Positions 1 through 9,097 of a DNA stretch of 64,000 nt are shown piece by piece. The notes under the pieces are model-generated. The model ran no database searches. It had not been told where the DNA came from and worked only from the letters and a program-made list of their open reading frames with translations. The position numbers were made by a program, and so were the translations under genes. The stretch lies in contig OZ253937.1 in NCBI GenBank assembly GCA_965267185.1, positions 3,596,001 through 3,660,000 of the forward strand, given 5' to 3'. The stretch comes from G965267185 sp965267185. GTDB lineage: Bacteria; Pseudomonadota; Alphaproteobacteria; UBA6615. The first letter of the stretch is position 1, and every line of letters begins with the position of its first letter.

Positions 1-662
1 AGAACCCGCGACTCGGCAAAGCCGCCCTGCAGCGCCTCTCGAACCTTGCCGGGGTCGACCCCGGCACGCTGGGCCAGCGTCAGGCCTTCGGCGACGGCTG
101 CCAAGGTTACAGCTACGATCGCCTGGTTCGCGGTTTTCGCCACCTGTCCGGCGCCAACGTCGCCGATATGGGTGATGTTGCGGCCCAGGACTTCGAAGAC
201 CGGCCGCACGCGCTCGAGCGCCTCGGCGCTGCAGCCGGCCATGATCGACAGCGACGCTTGCTCTGCCCCCACCTGACCGCCCGAAACCGGGGCGTCGATA
301 TAGGTGCTGCCGGCGGCGGAGACTTCCTCGGCCCATTCGCGGGTCTCGCGAACCTTTGTAGTGCCCATATCGATGACGATTCCGCCCGAACTCAGGCCGG
401 CGATCACCCCGTCCGGGCCGTGCAGCACTTTGTCGACTCCAGCGGTATCGGTGACCATCATGATCACGATGTCGCTCGCGGCGGCGACATCACGGGGCGT
501 TTCGGCCGGTGTCAAACCTTCGCTGGCCAGCTCCTCGACCGGCCCAGGGCTGCGGCTGCTGACCGTGACCGTGGCGCCCGCCTTGTGCAGATTGCGCGCC
601 ATCGGCTTTCCCATATGGCCGAGGCCGATCAGCCCAATTTTCCAGCCGTCCAGATCTGCCAT
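1..662 (-). CDS. 3-hydroxyisobutyrate dehydrogenase-family NAD(P)-dependent oxidoreductase, 3' end cut by window edge
   Basis: The minus strand from an ATG at 662 stays open to the window edge, giving 220 codons. The N-terminus carries the Rossmann motif GLIGLGHMG, followed by the family signature DAPVSGGQVGAEQ and a GAGQVAKTANQ segment that contains the catalytic-type lysine of beta-hydroxyacid dehydrogenases. An AAGGAGAG ribosome binding site lies about 7 bases upstream. The family reduces or oxidises 3-hydroxyacids such as 3-hydroxyisobutyrate, tartronate semialdehyde or glyoxylate in the cytoplasm. The substrate cannot be told from this part, and the C-terminal helical domain is largely outside the window. 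Confidence 0.9.
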   Translation of the reverse strand, partial: MADLDGWKIGLIGLGHMGKPMARNLHKAGATVTVSSRSPGPVEELASEGLTPAETPRDVAAASDIVIMMVTDTAGVDKVLHGPDGVIAGLSSGGIVIDMGTTKVRETREWAEEVSAAGSTYIDAPVSGGQVGAEQASLSIMAGCSAEALERVRPVFEVLGRNITHIGDVGAGQVAKTANQAIVAVTLAAVAEGLTLAQRAGVDPGKVREALQGGFAESRV

Positions 663-692
663 TGCCGCTCTCCTTCCGGCGCTGTGTGGGTC

Positions 693-1097
693 TTAGGGAA
701 CCGCGTAGCGTGCTGCCGCACCCCGTTCGATGGCCGCGGCATTCAACCGGTCGATATCGAGCGCGTAGCGCATGAGTTCCAGCAATCGCAGCTCTTCTTG
801 CGCAGCGGTTCCGTCGGCGGCGACCACGTCGCAGGCTAGCGCGTATGCAGTTTCGCGAAGGCGGTCGGGCAGCGCATCGCGCATGGCTTCGAACGCGTCG
901 TCGAGGCCATCCTCATCCGATAGGAGAACCGCACAGTCGTTGGCGATTTCAGGCAACCGCCCGGTGTCGAAGGATCTGAAAATCGGCAAATGGCGAACGA
1001 TTTCGCCAATCCGGGATAGCTCGGAGTCCGTCATGTCGCTATCGGCTGCCGACGCTATGACCATGGCGTAGATAAGTGCCGCTTGATGATCGATCAT
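693..1097 (-). CDS. TerB-family (tellurite resistance-like) protein
   Basis: A 134-residue, mostly helical acidic protein. The internal pattern (DSDMTDSELSRIGEIVRHL, and later CDVVAADGTAAQEELRLLELM) is that of TerB-like domains, whose two acidic helical repeats bind metal in studied members. It lacks a signal peptide and membrane segments, so it is probably cytoplasmic. Despite the family name there is no ter operon around it, so a tellurite role is not implied. AGGA lies 9 bases before the ATG. It is followed by the dehydrogenase gene on the same strand after 30 bases, so the two may be cotranscribed. Confidence 0.8.
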   Translation of the reverse strand: MIDHQAALIYAMVIASAADSDMTDSELSRIGEIVRHLPIFRSFDTGRLPEIANDCAVLLSDEDGLDDAFEAMRDALPDRLRETAYALACDVVAADGTAAQEELRLLELMRYALDIDRLNAAAIERGAAARYAVP

Positions 1098-1126
1098 CTA
1101 ATAATTCCTATGCTGGAGTGCCCAGG

Positions 1127-1156
1127 GATAAAGCCGTCTCGTGCCGCCCCCGTCAA
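1127..1156 (-). promoter_or_regulatory. possible sigma-70 promoter for the terB-like gene
   Basis: On the minus strand TTGACG (1151-1156) is followed after 18 bases by TTTATC (1127-1132), about 30 bases before the ATG at 1097. The -35 is good and the -10 is poor, so this is a weak call. Confidence 0.3.
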
Positions 1157-1215
1157 GCGATGTAGGGATTATTTACGCCCGTTCCAGGGTTCGCTCGAAG
1201 ATGGCGGTATCGGGC

Positions 1216-3981
1216 CTAGCCGCCCAAGAACGCGGCCGTTTTCTCGATTGCCTCGACCAGACCGATGCGGTGTGCCTCCACACCCTCCGGAAAGGCCCCG
1301 AGGAGGCGCGACGGCATGGCGCTATCGAGGATAACGAAGACCCCGCGGTCGCTGTCGCGCCGGATAAGGCGTCCATAGGCCTGCGAGATGCGGAGCCGGG
1401 CTTGCATATCGTCATAGGCGCGGCCACCGAATTCCTCGCGGCGCGCCTTGTGAAGAATCGTTGGCCGGGGCCAGGGGACACGATCGAACGCTAGCAGGCG
1501 CAGCGACTTGCCGGGCACATCTACCCCGTCGCGCACGGCGTCTGTACCAAGCAGGCAGGCGTCCGGTTCGGCACGGAAGATGTCGATAAGGGTCGCGATA
1601 TTCAACGCGTCGACATGTTGGGCATAGAGCGGTAACCCGGCCTTATCGAGCGGCGCCGCGATCCGCGCGTGAACCTGGCGAAGCCGCGCGATCGATGTAA
1701 ACAGGCCGAGGCCGCCGCCGCCCGCTGCCAGGAACAGCTCGCGCAATGCCGCCGCGACTTGATCGGGCTCGTTGCGCTGGACGTCGGTTACGATCATTAC
1801 CCGCGTTTGCTCCGCGTAGTCGAACGGCGAGCTGACCCGGTTGCGGATCGCGGGGGCCGGCATGTGCGCTGCCCCCGTACGGCGTTCGGCGGTGCGCCAA
1901 TCTTCCTCGACGTCGCCGCTGCGTCCCATCAGGGTGGCGGAGGTTACGAGGACGCCGTGAGCCGGGCTGGCGACCGATTCGGCAAACGGGATTGTCGGGT
2001 CGACCCAATGGCGAAACATGCCGACATCGAAATCCCGGCCATCGATCCGGTCGACGGCAAACCAGTCGACAAAAATCTCCGGTGTTTCGGTCTCCAGCGC
2101 GCCGAGCATATCGATCCAGCCGGCGATCAGCATTTCGCCGCGGCGCGCCAGTGCCCGGCAAACCGCTTCGATACGCGTGCGCGTGGCGCTCTCCAATTCG
2201 TCGGCATCCACGTCGAGGCGCCGGCGTAGTCTATCGCGCAATTGTAGAAGGGGGCGCGCCAGCTGCGCCAAACTCTCTGCCAGGGCGTAGCCAGCGTCGC
2301 TGACCGCTGGGTCCAGCGGACGCACCTCGGTTTCCAGGCTGTAGAAGCTGTGCTGGGTGGTCGCGCGGGCATAGACCTGCTGGCGCACCGCTCCGAGAAA
2401 GGCCTCGGTGGGGCCATCGGGCCGCGACTCGCCGAGGCGGGCCATCCAGCCCGGCGACGGAAGGGCGCGGGCGGCGGCGAGCGCGGCGGTGAGCGCCTCT
2501 CGGGCAGTGTCGTCGTCGTTGGCGATCAGGTCACCCGCACGCTCGCGCAAGCCGCGGGCGCGGCCACCGGGGCGTCGGCGACCACCTTCCGGCCCGAGCA
2601 GCCAGCGCCGTAGCTCCGCGGTTTCCAGACCCGACAAACGGCCGCCGAACGCGGAATCGGCGGCGTCGAACAGGTGATGTCCCTCGTCGAACACGTAGCG
2701 AGTGGGCAGGCGGTCGTCATCGTCGCCGAGCGCGGCCTGGATCATCACCAGGGCATGGTTGGCGATCACTAAATCGGCGCGGCGGGCTTGGCGAACGCTG
2801 CGCTCGATGTAGCATTTCGAATAATGCGGGCAGGCCGAATAGATACATTCGCCGCGCCGGTCGGACAGGGCATGCGTGGTCGCCGTCCCAACTAGGTCAA
2901 CCAACCAAGCGGGGAAGTCGCCGCCGAAATCGCCATCGCGGGTCACCGCCGCCCAGCGGGCCAGCAAGCCGAGGCCGACCGCGTCGCGCGGCCGCAGGGC
3001 GAGATAGCGCCCCACTGCTTCCTCCATATTGAGCAAGCACAGATAATTTTCGCGGCCTTTGCGGATCACCACCTTTGAAGCTTTTAGCTGGCGGTCCGGA
3101 AACAGGTGGTCGAGTTCCTGATCGATCTGCCGCTGCAGATTGCGCGTATAGGTGCTGATCCACACGGGCCCACCGTTGCGCTCGGCCCATAGGCTCGCCG
3201 GCGCGATATAGCCTAGCGTCTTGCCGGTGCCTGTCCCGGCCTCGGCCAGCACGAAGTTAGGGGCGTCGGGTGCGGGCCGTGGCTGAAACATGGCGCTCAC
3301 CGCCGATGCGTAGTCGGCTTGCATCGGGCGCGGCTCCGCGTCCGCTCCGAGAAGTTCGGCAAGCCGGTGGCGCGCCTCGTCGGGCTCGACTGGATCGTTG
3401 CCCGGCTGCGTTTCCGGTGCCATTTCCGGCCATTCGGGGAGGTGGCGCCAAACGGCTAGAGCACCCGAAAGCCCGCCCGACGCCGCATCGGGGTGACTGT
3501 CTACGCCTAGTGTCTGCAATACGATGGGGCCCCACAGCCACCCGGCGCGAGTCATATCGCGGGCGATGGCCGCTGCCTGGCCGCGCTCGTCCTTGTCGCT
3601 TGCCAGTTCCGCCAGCAGATAGCCGGTCACCGAGTGCAACAGCCCCAGAGGCGAATCGCTGGGCGTCGTGGCAATGCCAAGCGTGCGCGCCACTCCTGAT
3701 AGCGTTGGCAGGGTGAACTGGGCCGGACGCACAAAGGCGAACAGCTCCAATATGTCGTACCCCGCCAGCTGATCTCGGTTCAGCCGGCGTGCCACCGAAG
3801 GTGCGTGGCACAGCAGCGGGGGCGACGCCTCCACGCGCCGGGCGGCCTCGTCGAACGGCAGGGTTTCGAGCTCGCCGTCCGGTGTCGACCACAGGGCCGT
3901 GGCATGCTGCACGTATAGCGCCGCGAGCGGCAACAGGGTTACCGGCGTGTCTGGCGCGGTGGCTGACAATCCCCGACTCAT
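1216..3981 (-). CDS. DinG-family ATP-dependent DNA helicase (XPD-like, Fe-S)
   Basis: A 921-residue superfamily 2 helicase. Walker A is EAGTGTGKTLGY, about 250 residues in. A cysteine cluster (CIYSACPHYSKC plus an upstream Cys) fits the Fe-S domain of XPD/DinG helicases. The DEAH-type box reads FDEGHH, and motif VI is QAYGRLIRR near the C-terminus. The roughly 240-residue N-terminal extension before Walker A has no motif I recognise. DinG relatives unwind 5' overhangs, D-loops and R-loops during repair and replication restart. The gene stands alone between the TerB-like gene and a divergent small ORF, with no LexA-type box that I can see. Confidence 0.9.
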   Translation of the reverse strand: MSRGLSATAPDTPVTLLPLAALYVQHATALWSTPDGELETLPFDEAARRVEASPPLLCHAPSVARRLNRDQLAGYDILELFAFVRPAQFTLPTLSGVARTLGIATTPSDSPLGLLHSVTGYLLAELASDKDERGQAAAIARDMTRAGWLWGPIVLQTLGVDSHPDAASGGLSGALAVWRHLPEWPEMAPETQPGNDPVEPDEARHRLAELLGADAEPRPMQADYASAVSAMFQPRPAPDAPNFVLAEAGTGTGKTLGYIAPASLWAERNGGPVWISTYTRNLQRQIDQELDHLFPDRQLKASKVVIRKGRENYLCLLNMEEAVGRYLALRPRDAVGLGLLARWAAVTRDGDFGGDFPAWLVDLVGTATTHALSDRRGECIYSACPHYSKCYIERSVRQARRADLVIANHALVMIQAALGDDDDRLPTRYVFDEGHHLFDAADSAFGGRLSGLETAELRRWLLGPEGGRRRPGGRARGLRERAGDLIANDDDTAREALTAALAAARALPSPGWMARLGESRPDGPTEAFLGAVRQQVYARATTQHSFYSLETEVRPLDPAVSDAGYALAESLAQLARPLLQLRDRLRRRLDVDADELESATRTRIEAVCRALARRGEMLIAGWIDMLGALETETPEIFVDWFAVDRIDGRDFDVGMFRHWVDPTIPFAESVASPAHGVLVTSATLMGRSGDVEEDWRTAERRTGAAHMPAPAIRNRVSSPFDYAEQTRVMIVTDVQRNEPDQVAAALRELFLAAGGGGLGLFTSIARLRQVHARIAAPLDKAGLPLYAQHVDALNIATLIDIFRAEPDACLLGTDAVRDGVDVPGKSLRLLAFDRVPWPRPTILHKARREEFGGRAYDDMQARLRISQAYGRLIRRDSDRGVFVILDSAMPSRLLGAFPEGVEAHRIGLVEAIEKTAAFLGG

Positions 3982-4179
3982 GGGCCGACATTAGCGAGGA
4001 TGCGGCCTCCGGTCGCTAAAAGTTTCGCTAATTTTTCTTCGAGTTTTGGTCGATCACCGGCAAAAGTCTAAGCGATCCTGCGTGACTTGCGGCCTTGCAT
4101 CGATATGCTGGGCTTCGGTGAAGTCTGCCCGACCCGTTCCGGGCGGTCTTTCGATTTATGTCCAGGTAGGAGAACTACA

Positions 4180-4383
4180 GTGGCTATATCACCAGCCGGT
4201 CCCGTTGGGGGCCTCGTTCCGGAAGCAGCGCAGCCGCGGCCCGCAACCGCGCCTGTGCCGGATCAGCCGGAGGCGCAAGCTACGCAAACGGAAAACCCGA
4301 GTCAGGCGGTAACCCCGCCGTCGACGGATAACCGTACGGAGCAAGAAGCGCCGCGCGAACGTCTCGTCGACGTAACGGTCTAA
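4180..4383 (+). CDS. small Ala/Pro-rich protein of unknown function
   Basis: A 67-codon ORF with a GTG start. I chose this start because TAGGAG lies about 8 bases upstream; a longer in-frame ATG at 4087 has no comparable site. The product is low-complexity, rich in Ala, Pro, Gln and Thr, apparently disordered, and ends in a short hydrophobic tail (ERLVDVTV). I do not recognise a family. It lies between dinG and lysK, and a small hairpin follows its stop. The good ribosome binding site is the main argument that it is real. Confidence 0.5.
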   Translation: MAISPAGPVGGLVPEAAQPRPATAPVPDQPEAQATQTENPSQAVTPPSTDNRTEQEAPRERLVDVTV

Positions 4384-4390
4384 CCGGCCT

Positions 4391-4408
4391 GCCCGGGATT
4401 GACCGGGC
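4391..4408 (+). terminator. weak hairpin after the small ORF
   Basis: GCCCGG and CCGGGC pair across a 6-base loop directly after the stop codon, followed by TTTCG. The stem is short and the T-tract poor, so termination is only possible. Confidence 0.25.
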
Positions 4409-4567
4409 TTTCGAATCTTGTCCAACCGCCGTGCGGCACACCGCGCGTGCGGTTGAACTTGTTTCTGCGCCTCGCTATGACCGCCTGGCGCTGCGAGAAT
4501 TGATTCCATCTGATCGAATTCTGCTCTAGTGTCCGCCGCAATTCAGTCTTGTTGTGGAACGGTACAG

Positions 4568-6169
4568 ATGACCGTGGAACGTGAATTGGCAGCGGACGCC
4601 CGCGCGTGGCCCTTCGAGGAGGCGCGCGCGGTGGTCAAGCGCTTAGGCGGCGCGGAGCCCGACCGGGTGCCTGAAAAGGGGTATGTCCTCTTCGAAACCG
4701 GCTACGGGCCGTCGGGGTTGCCCCATATCGGCACGTTCGGCGAGGTGGCGCGCACCACCATGGTGCGCCATGCCTTCGCCACTCTGTCAGACATTCCGAC
4801 GCGCCTGATCGCCTTTTCCGATGATCTGGACGGCCTGCGCAAGGTGCCGGACAACATTCCCAACGGCGAACAGCTCGAGCCGCATTTGGGCAAGCCGCTG
4901 ACCGCGGTGCCCGATCCGTTCGGCACCCATGACAGCTTCGGCGCGCACAACAATGCGCGGCTTCAAGCGTTCCTCGATCGTTTCGAGTTCGAGTATGAAT
5001 TTTTCAGCTCGACCGAGTGCTACCGCGACGGCCGGTTCGACGATGCGCTGCTGAATATGCTGGCACATTACGACGAGGTGATGAATGTCATCCTGCCGAC
5101 CCTGGGTAAGGAACGGCAGGCGACGTACAGCCCCTTCCTGCCGATCTGCCCGCGCACCGGCGTGGTTCTGCAGGTGCCGATGGAGGAAATCAAACCCGAT
5201 GCGGGTACGGTCGTCTACCGCGATCCTGAAACCGATGCGTTGACCGAAACGCCAGTGACCGGCGGGCACTGCAAGTTACAGTGGAAAGCCGACTGGGCCA
5301 TGCGTTGGACCGCACTCGGGGTCGACTACGAGATGTCGGGCAAGGATCTGATCGAGTCGGTGAAGCTCTCGAGCAAGATCTGCCGTATCTTGGGCGCGCG
5401 GCCACCGGAAGGGCTGACCTACGAGCTTTTCCTCGACGAGAACGGTGAGAAGATTTCGAAATCGCGCGGCAACGGCCTGACCATCGACGAATGGCTCACC
5501 TACGGTCCACCGGAGAGCCTCTCGCAGTTCATGTTCAACAAGCCGAAAACCGCCAAGCGGCTGTACTTCGACGTCATCCCCAAATCGGTCGATGAGTATC
5601 TCGGTAATGTGGCGCGTTTTCACCGCCAGGAACCCGCCGACCGTTTGCAGAATTCGGTGTGGCACATCCATGGCGGCGCGGTGCCGGAAATCGAAATCGA
5701 CATCTCGTTTGCCGTGCTGCTCAATCTCGCCAGCGCTTGCAACACCGACGACCCGTCGGTGCTCTGGGGCTTCATTGGCCGTTATGCGTCAGGCGCGACC
5801 CCGGCCAGCGATCCGTTGCTCGACCGCCTAGTCACCCACGCGATGGCCTTCTACCGGGATTTCGTGAAGCCGGCGAAGCAATACCGCGCCGCGGACGACC
5901 GGGAGCGGGCGGCGATGACCGAACTGGCGGACCGGATCGAAGCGCTCCCTCCCGACGCCGACGCCGAGACCATCCAGAACGAGGTTTATGCCGTGGGCAA
6001 AGCGCACGAGTTCGAGCCCCTGCGCGATTGGTTCAAGGCGCTCTACGAAGTGCTGTTTGGCGAAAGCCAAGGTCCGCGCTTCGGTTCCTTCGCCGCGCTT
6101 TACGGCGTGAGCGAGACGGTCGCCCTTATTCGCCGGGCGCTCGCGGGCGAGGATCTCGCTGCCGAGTAA
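4568..6169 (+). CDS. lysK: lysyl-tRNA synthetase, class I
   Basis: Charges tRNA-Lys with lysine in the cytoplasm. This is the archaeal-type class I enzyme that many alphaproteobacteria use instead of class II LysS. The Rossmann fold carries a HIGH-type motif (GLPHIGTFGE) near the N-terminus and a KMSKS-type motif (KISKSRGNG) near residue 310; the rest is the helical anticodon-binding cage. With the ATG at 4568 it has 533 residues, normal for the family. An in-frame GTG at 4529 would add 13 residues (SAAIQSCCGTVQ) with no ribosome binding site, so I prefer the ATG. No class II lysS is visible in the window. Confidence 0.95.
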   Translation: MTVERELAADARAWPFEEARAVVKRLGGAEPDRVPEKGYVLFETGYGPSGLPHIGTFGEVARTTMVRHAFATLSDIPTRLIAFSDDLDGLRKVPDNIPNGEQLEPHLGKPLTAVPDPFGTHDSFGAHNNARLQAFLDRFEFEYEFFSSTECYRDGRFDDALLNMLAHYDEVMNVILPTLGKERQATYSPFLPICPRTGVVLQVPMEEIKPDAGTVVYRDPETDALTETPVTGGHCKLQWKADWAMRWTALGVDYEMSGKDLIESVKLSSKICRILGARPPEGLTYELFLDENGEKISKSRGNGLTIDEWLTYGPPESLSQFMFNKPKTAKRLYFDVIPKSVDEYLGNVARFHRQEPADRLQNSVWHIHGGAVPEIEIDISFAVLLNLASACNTDDPSVLWGFIGRYASGATPASDPLLDRLVTHAMAFYRDFVKPAKQYRAADDRERAAMTELADRIEALPPDADAETIQNEVYAVGKAHEFEPLRDWFKALYEVLFGESQGPRFGSFAALYGVSETVALIRRALAGEDLAAE

Positions 6170-6211
6170 GCCCGCTCCGACCCACACTTCGAGCCGGCCG
6201 GTGGTCCTTGG

Positions 6212-7078
6212 TCACCGTTTGGTATGGGCGAAGTCCCAGTAGAGCTCACGGGCGCGCCGATAGACCGGTCCCGGCTGTAAATCCCGATCCTCGTAGCGGA
6301 TCACCGGCTGCACCTTGCCGTAGTTGCCGGTGTTGAAAATCTCGTCGGCTTCCAGCAGTTCTTCGGTGCGCACTGTCCGTTCGACGACTGTGATGCCGTC
6401 GCTGCGCATCAGTTCGATGAGCCGCTGACGGGTAATGCCGTTGAGGAACGAGCCATTCGGGATCGGCGTAATGGCGACGCCGTCCTTGACGATCCAAATG
6501 TTGGATGTTGCGAATTCGGCGACATGGCCGAGCCCGTCGCGCATGACCGGGTTTTGAAAACCGCGTTTGCGTGCCTCGACCAGGGCGCGGGAGCTGTTGG
6601 GATAGTGGCACGCTGCCTTGGCGTCGGTCGGCGCTGTTTCCGGGCCGGGCCGCCGGTAGCTGCTCAGGCAACAAGTGAACCCGGCGCCGGTCGGCATCGC
6701 CGCCTCGAAGATCGTCAGGGCAAATTTGGTGCTGTCGGGGTCGGGGATCAGCACGTCGAGGGCGGCATCGGCCCAGAACATCGGGCGGATATAAAGCGCG
6801 GCGTCCGGCGCGAATCGCTTGACCCCGTCGAGCGCGATCTCTTCGATTTCGCCGGCGCTCAGCATGGCTTTCATGTTCATCGCCGCGGTCGAATCGACGA
6901 CCCGCTGGCAATGGCGGTCGAGATCGGGGGTCACCCCTTCGAAGGCGCGGGCGCCGTCGAAGGCGACCGAGCCCAACCAGATCGCGTGAGAGTCGGCGCC
7001 GATCAGCGGCACATTGCCGTGCACCCAATCGCCGTCAACGTAAGTCTGTGAAACCCTGGGCTTGCGGACACTCTTCAT
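6212..7078 (-). CDS. class IV aminotransferase, branched-chain aminotransferase-like
   Basis: A 288-residue fold-type IV PLP enzyme. The PLP lysine lies in TDAKAACHYPNS, and the cofactor-phosphate region reads GSFLNGITRQRL. Family members interconvert branched-chain amino acids and 2-oxo acids with glutamate, but close relatives include D-amino acid transaminases and aminodeoxychorismate lyase. The motif around the lysine and the WLGSVAFDGARAFEG segment favour the branched-chain group. It converges with lysK and stands as a single gene. The ATG at 7078 gives a family-typical length. Confidence 0.85.
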   Translation of the reverse strand: MKSVRKPRVSQTYVDGDWVHGNVPLIGADSHAIWLGSVAFDGARAFEGVTPDLDRHCQRVVDSTAAMNMKAMLSAGEIEEIALDGVKRFAPDAALYIRPMFWADAALDVLIPDPDSTKFALTIFEAAMPTGAGFTCCLSSYRRPGPETAPTDAKAACHYPNSSRALVEARKRGFQNPVMRDGLGHVAEFATSNIWIVKDGVAITPIPNGSFLNGITRQRLIELMRSDGITVVERTVRTEELLEADEIFNTGNYGKVQPVIRYEDRDLQPGPVYRRARELYWDFAHTKR

Positions 7079-7203
7079 GGTCTTGCGAATGCTCTTCGGT
7101 CGCGGGGCCGGTTATCCGAGGTTGAGCATAGCGTTAAGTCCGTTGCCGATACCATACTCCTCTACCCCTTTACGCATCCGGGTACCGACCGCATATTGGG
7201 GCT

Positions 7204-7797
7204 ATGCCTATTTTGAAAATTGCCCGCATGGGCCACCCCGTTCTACGCCAGCGGGCTGAGGAAGTGAGCGACCCCACCGCCCTCGATGTGGCACGGCTGG
7301 TCGGCGCCATGATCGAAACCATGGAAGACGCCGATGGCACCGGATTGGCCGCGCCGCAGGTGCATATGCCGTGGCGGATCGTCGTCTATAAGGTGGTGGC
7401 GGAACGCGCCCGGGCCGAGTCAGAGTCCGATGAAGGCGGTTTGGGTGAGGGGGTGCCGACTACGGCCATGATCAATCCGGTCGTCGAACCGCTGGGCGAG
7501 GAAACCAATGTCGGTTTCGAAGCGTGTCTCTCGGTACCCGAAATGGCCGGACCGGTGCGCCGCTTCAACCGCGTCCGCGTGACCTATCAAACTTTGGAGG
7601 GGAAAACCGTGGAGCGCGAAGCGGAAGGGTTTCATGCGCGCGTGATTCAACATGAGTGCGATCACCTGGACGGCATTCTCTATCCCATGCGGATCGAAGA
7701 CATGTCGCAATTCGGGTTCGTCGACGCTCTGAACAAAGCAGCGGCGGCGGAATCCGAAGCGGACGAGCAGGGGGTGAGCGATGCCGCGGCGGAGTAA
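7204..7797 (+). CDS. peptide deformylase-like protein
   Basis: Peptide deformylases remove the formyl group from nascent N-terminal methionine. The three motifs are present: GTGLAAPQ (45-52), EACLS (106-110, where EGCLS is usual) and HECDH (150-154), so the Cys and two His metal ligands and the catalytic Glu are all kept. Residues about 65-84 form an acidic insert not seen in housekeeping enzymes. There is no fmt gene next to it. It may be a second, divergent deformylase rather than the essential one. It overlaps the next gene by 17 bases, so the two are translationally linked. Confidence 0.85.
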   Translation: MPILKIARMGHPVLRQRAEEVSDPTALDVARLVGAMIETMEDADGTGLAAPQVHMPWRIVVYKVVAERARAESESDEGGLGEGVPTTAMINPVVEPLGEETNVGFEACLSVPEMAGPVRRFNRVRVTYQTLEGKTVEREAEGFHARVIQHECDHLDGILYPMRIEDMSQFGFVDALNKAAAAESEADEQGVSDAAAE

Positions 7798-8467
7798 GAA
7801 ACCGGTGGCTGAGCACCTGCAAGCTGAGCGCCGGGCGATCTTAGACAGGGCGCTCGATCATGTGCCGTTCGATGGTTGGACCGCGCGAACTTTGCAGCAA
7901 GGCGCTGCCGATGCCGGTTTCGACGATACGATGTGGCGCCGCGCCTTCCCCGGTGGTGCGACAGAGGCGATTGAATTTTGGAGCGCCGAAATTGACCGTG
8001 AAATGGCGGCCGCGCTCGCCGAGCAGGACATTGGTTCGCTCAAGATCCGCGAACGCATCGCCGCGGCGGTTCGATGGCGGCTGGAAACGCAAGCGCCCCA
8101 TCGCGAAGCGGCGCGGCGCGCGCTCAGCCATCTTGGGCAACCGCAGCACGCGGCGCTGGGTCTTCGTTGCCTTTACCGCACGGTCGACGAGATGTGGCAT
8201 GCGGCGGGCGATACCGCGACCGACTATAATTTCTATACCAAACGCGGCCTTCTGGCTGGCGTCTACACCAGCACGCTTCTGTTCTGGTTCGACGACGACT
8301 CGGAAGATCACGCCGCCACTTGGGCGTTTCTTGACCGGCGCATCGCCGATGTCATGCGCGTGCCCAAAATAACCGGGCGTTTGCGCAAGATCCCTTCGGT
8401 CATCCCCCGGCCGGGCCGGTTCGTCCGCAGGGTCCGCGAGCATTTGCGCGAGGGCGAGCGCGGCTAG
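7781..8467 (+). CDS. COQ9-family protein
   Basis: A 228-residue protein with a TetR-like all-helical N-terminal half (ILDRALDHVPFDGWTARTLQQ) and the COQ9 C-terminal pattern around TVDEMWHAAGDTATDYNFYT. COQ9 binds lipids and assists the hydroxylase steps of ubiquinone synthesis in mitochondria, and alphaproteobacterial homologues are presumed to do the same at the membrane. The C-terminus is strongly basic (RPGRFVRRVREHLREGERG), suitable for membrane contact. Its start lies inside the deformylase gene. Confidence 0.85.
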   Translation: MPRRSKKPVAEHLQAERRAILDRALDHVPFDGWTARTLQQGAADAGFDDTMWRRAFPGGATEAIEFWSAEIDREMAAALAEQDIGSLKIRERIAAAVRWRLETQAPHREAARRALSHLGQPQHAALGLRCLYRTVDEMWHAAGDTATDYNFYTKRGLLAGVYTSTLLFWFDDDSEDHAATWAFLDRRIADVMRVPKITGRLRKIPSVIPRPGRFVRRVREHLREGERG

Positions 8468-8571
8468 GCCGCCGTTAACCATTTGCCACAGTTTCGCCTT
8501 GTCATCCGCCTAGGGTGCGCGCCGGCCCAATTGCGGCCGTCAATTCGCTGACGCAGCCTGGCAGCCCCTTC

Positions 8572-9069
8572 ATGCGATGGACTTTGCGAAAATTCGACGC
8601 CCTACTCGGCACCGTTTTGGCGGCCTTGGCCGGTATAGCGTTCGCTCAGCTTCCCGCCTTCATTCAGCAATATTTGCAGCGGGTCGGCGGCCATATCGAC
8701 GAGGCGCATTTTCATCTGCTGCAGGTGACGGGGGGAGAGTCTCTACGCACCCTCGATGCGCCCGCCCGCGAGGTTTTGACCGTATCGCTCGAGCAACGAG
8801 TGACTGAACTCCAGTCGGGCGAACAGGCGATTAGCGGGGCCAGTGGAACGCTTCAGCCACTTGTCTTCCTGCGCGAGCTCGATGTCGATATCGCCATGGC
8901 GACCCTGCACTCGTTCGAACCCGCGGTGCCGTTGAGCCTCTCGGGCGTGATCTACGGCTTCGCCGGCATGGTGGCGGGATGGCTGCTTTACGAGGTCCTC
9001 AAGGCGCCTGCGGGGTTCGTGCTTCGCCGCCGGCGACGCCTCCGGACACGCTCGATCGAGCCGTCCTGA
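8572..9069 (+). CDS. DUF2937-family membrane protein
   Basis: A 165-residue protein with a hydrophobic segment near residues 8-25 and a second near 130-150 (GVIYGFAGMVAGWLLYEVL). The polar stretch between them is probably periplasmic and the tail is basic (RRRRRLRTR). The layout matches DUF2937, a proteobacterial family of unknown function. I chose the ATG at 8572 because translation then begins directly before the first membrane segment; an in-frame GTG at 8515 adds 19 residues without a clear ribosome binding site. Confidence 0.7.
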   Translation: MRWTLRKFDALLGTVLAALAGIAFAQLPAFIQQYLQRVGGHIDEAHFHLLQVTGGESLRTLDAPAREVLTVSLEQRVTELQSGEQAISGASGTLQPLVFLRELDVDIAMATLHSFEPAVPLSLSGVIYGFAGMVAGWLLYEVLKAPAGFVLRRRRRLRTRSIEPS

Positions 9070-9097
9070 CTCGTAAATCTGGGCGTTTGGCGCTGTC

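Noticed and set aside
5276..5671. Antisense frames within lysK
   Set aside because: Shadows of the lysK codon pattern without start signals.
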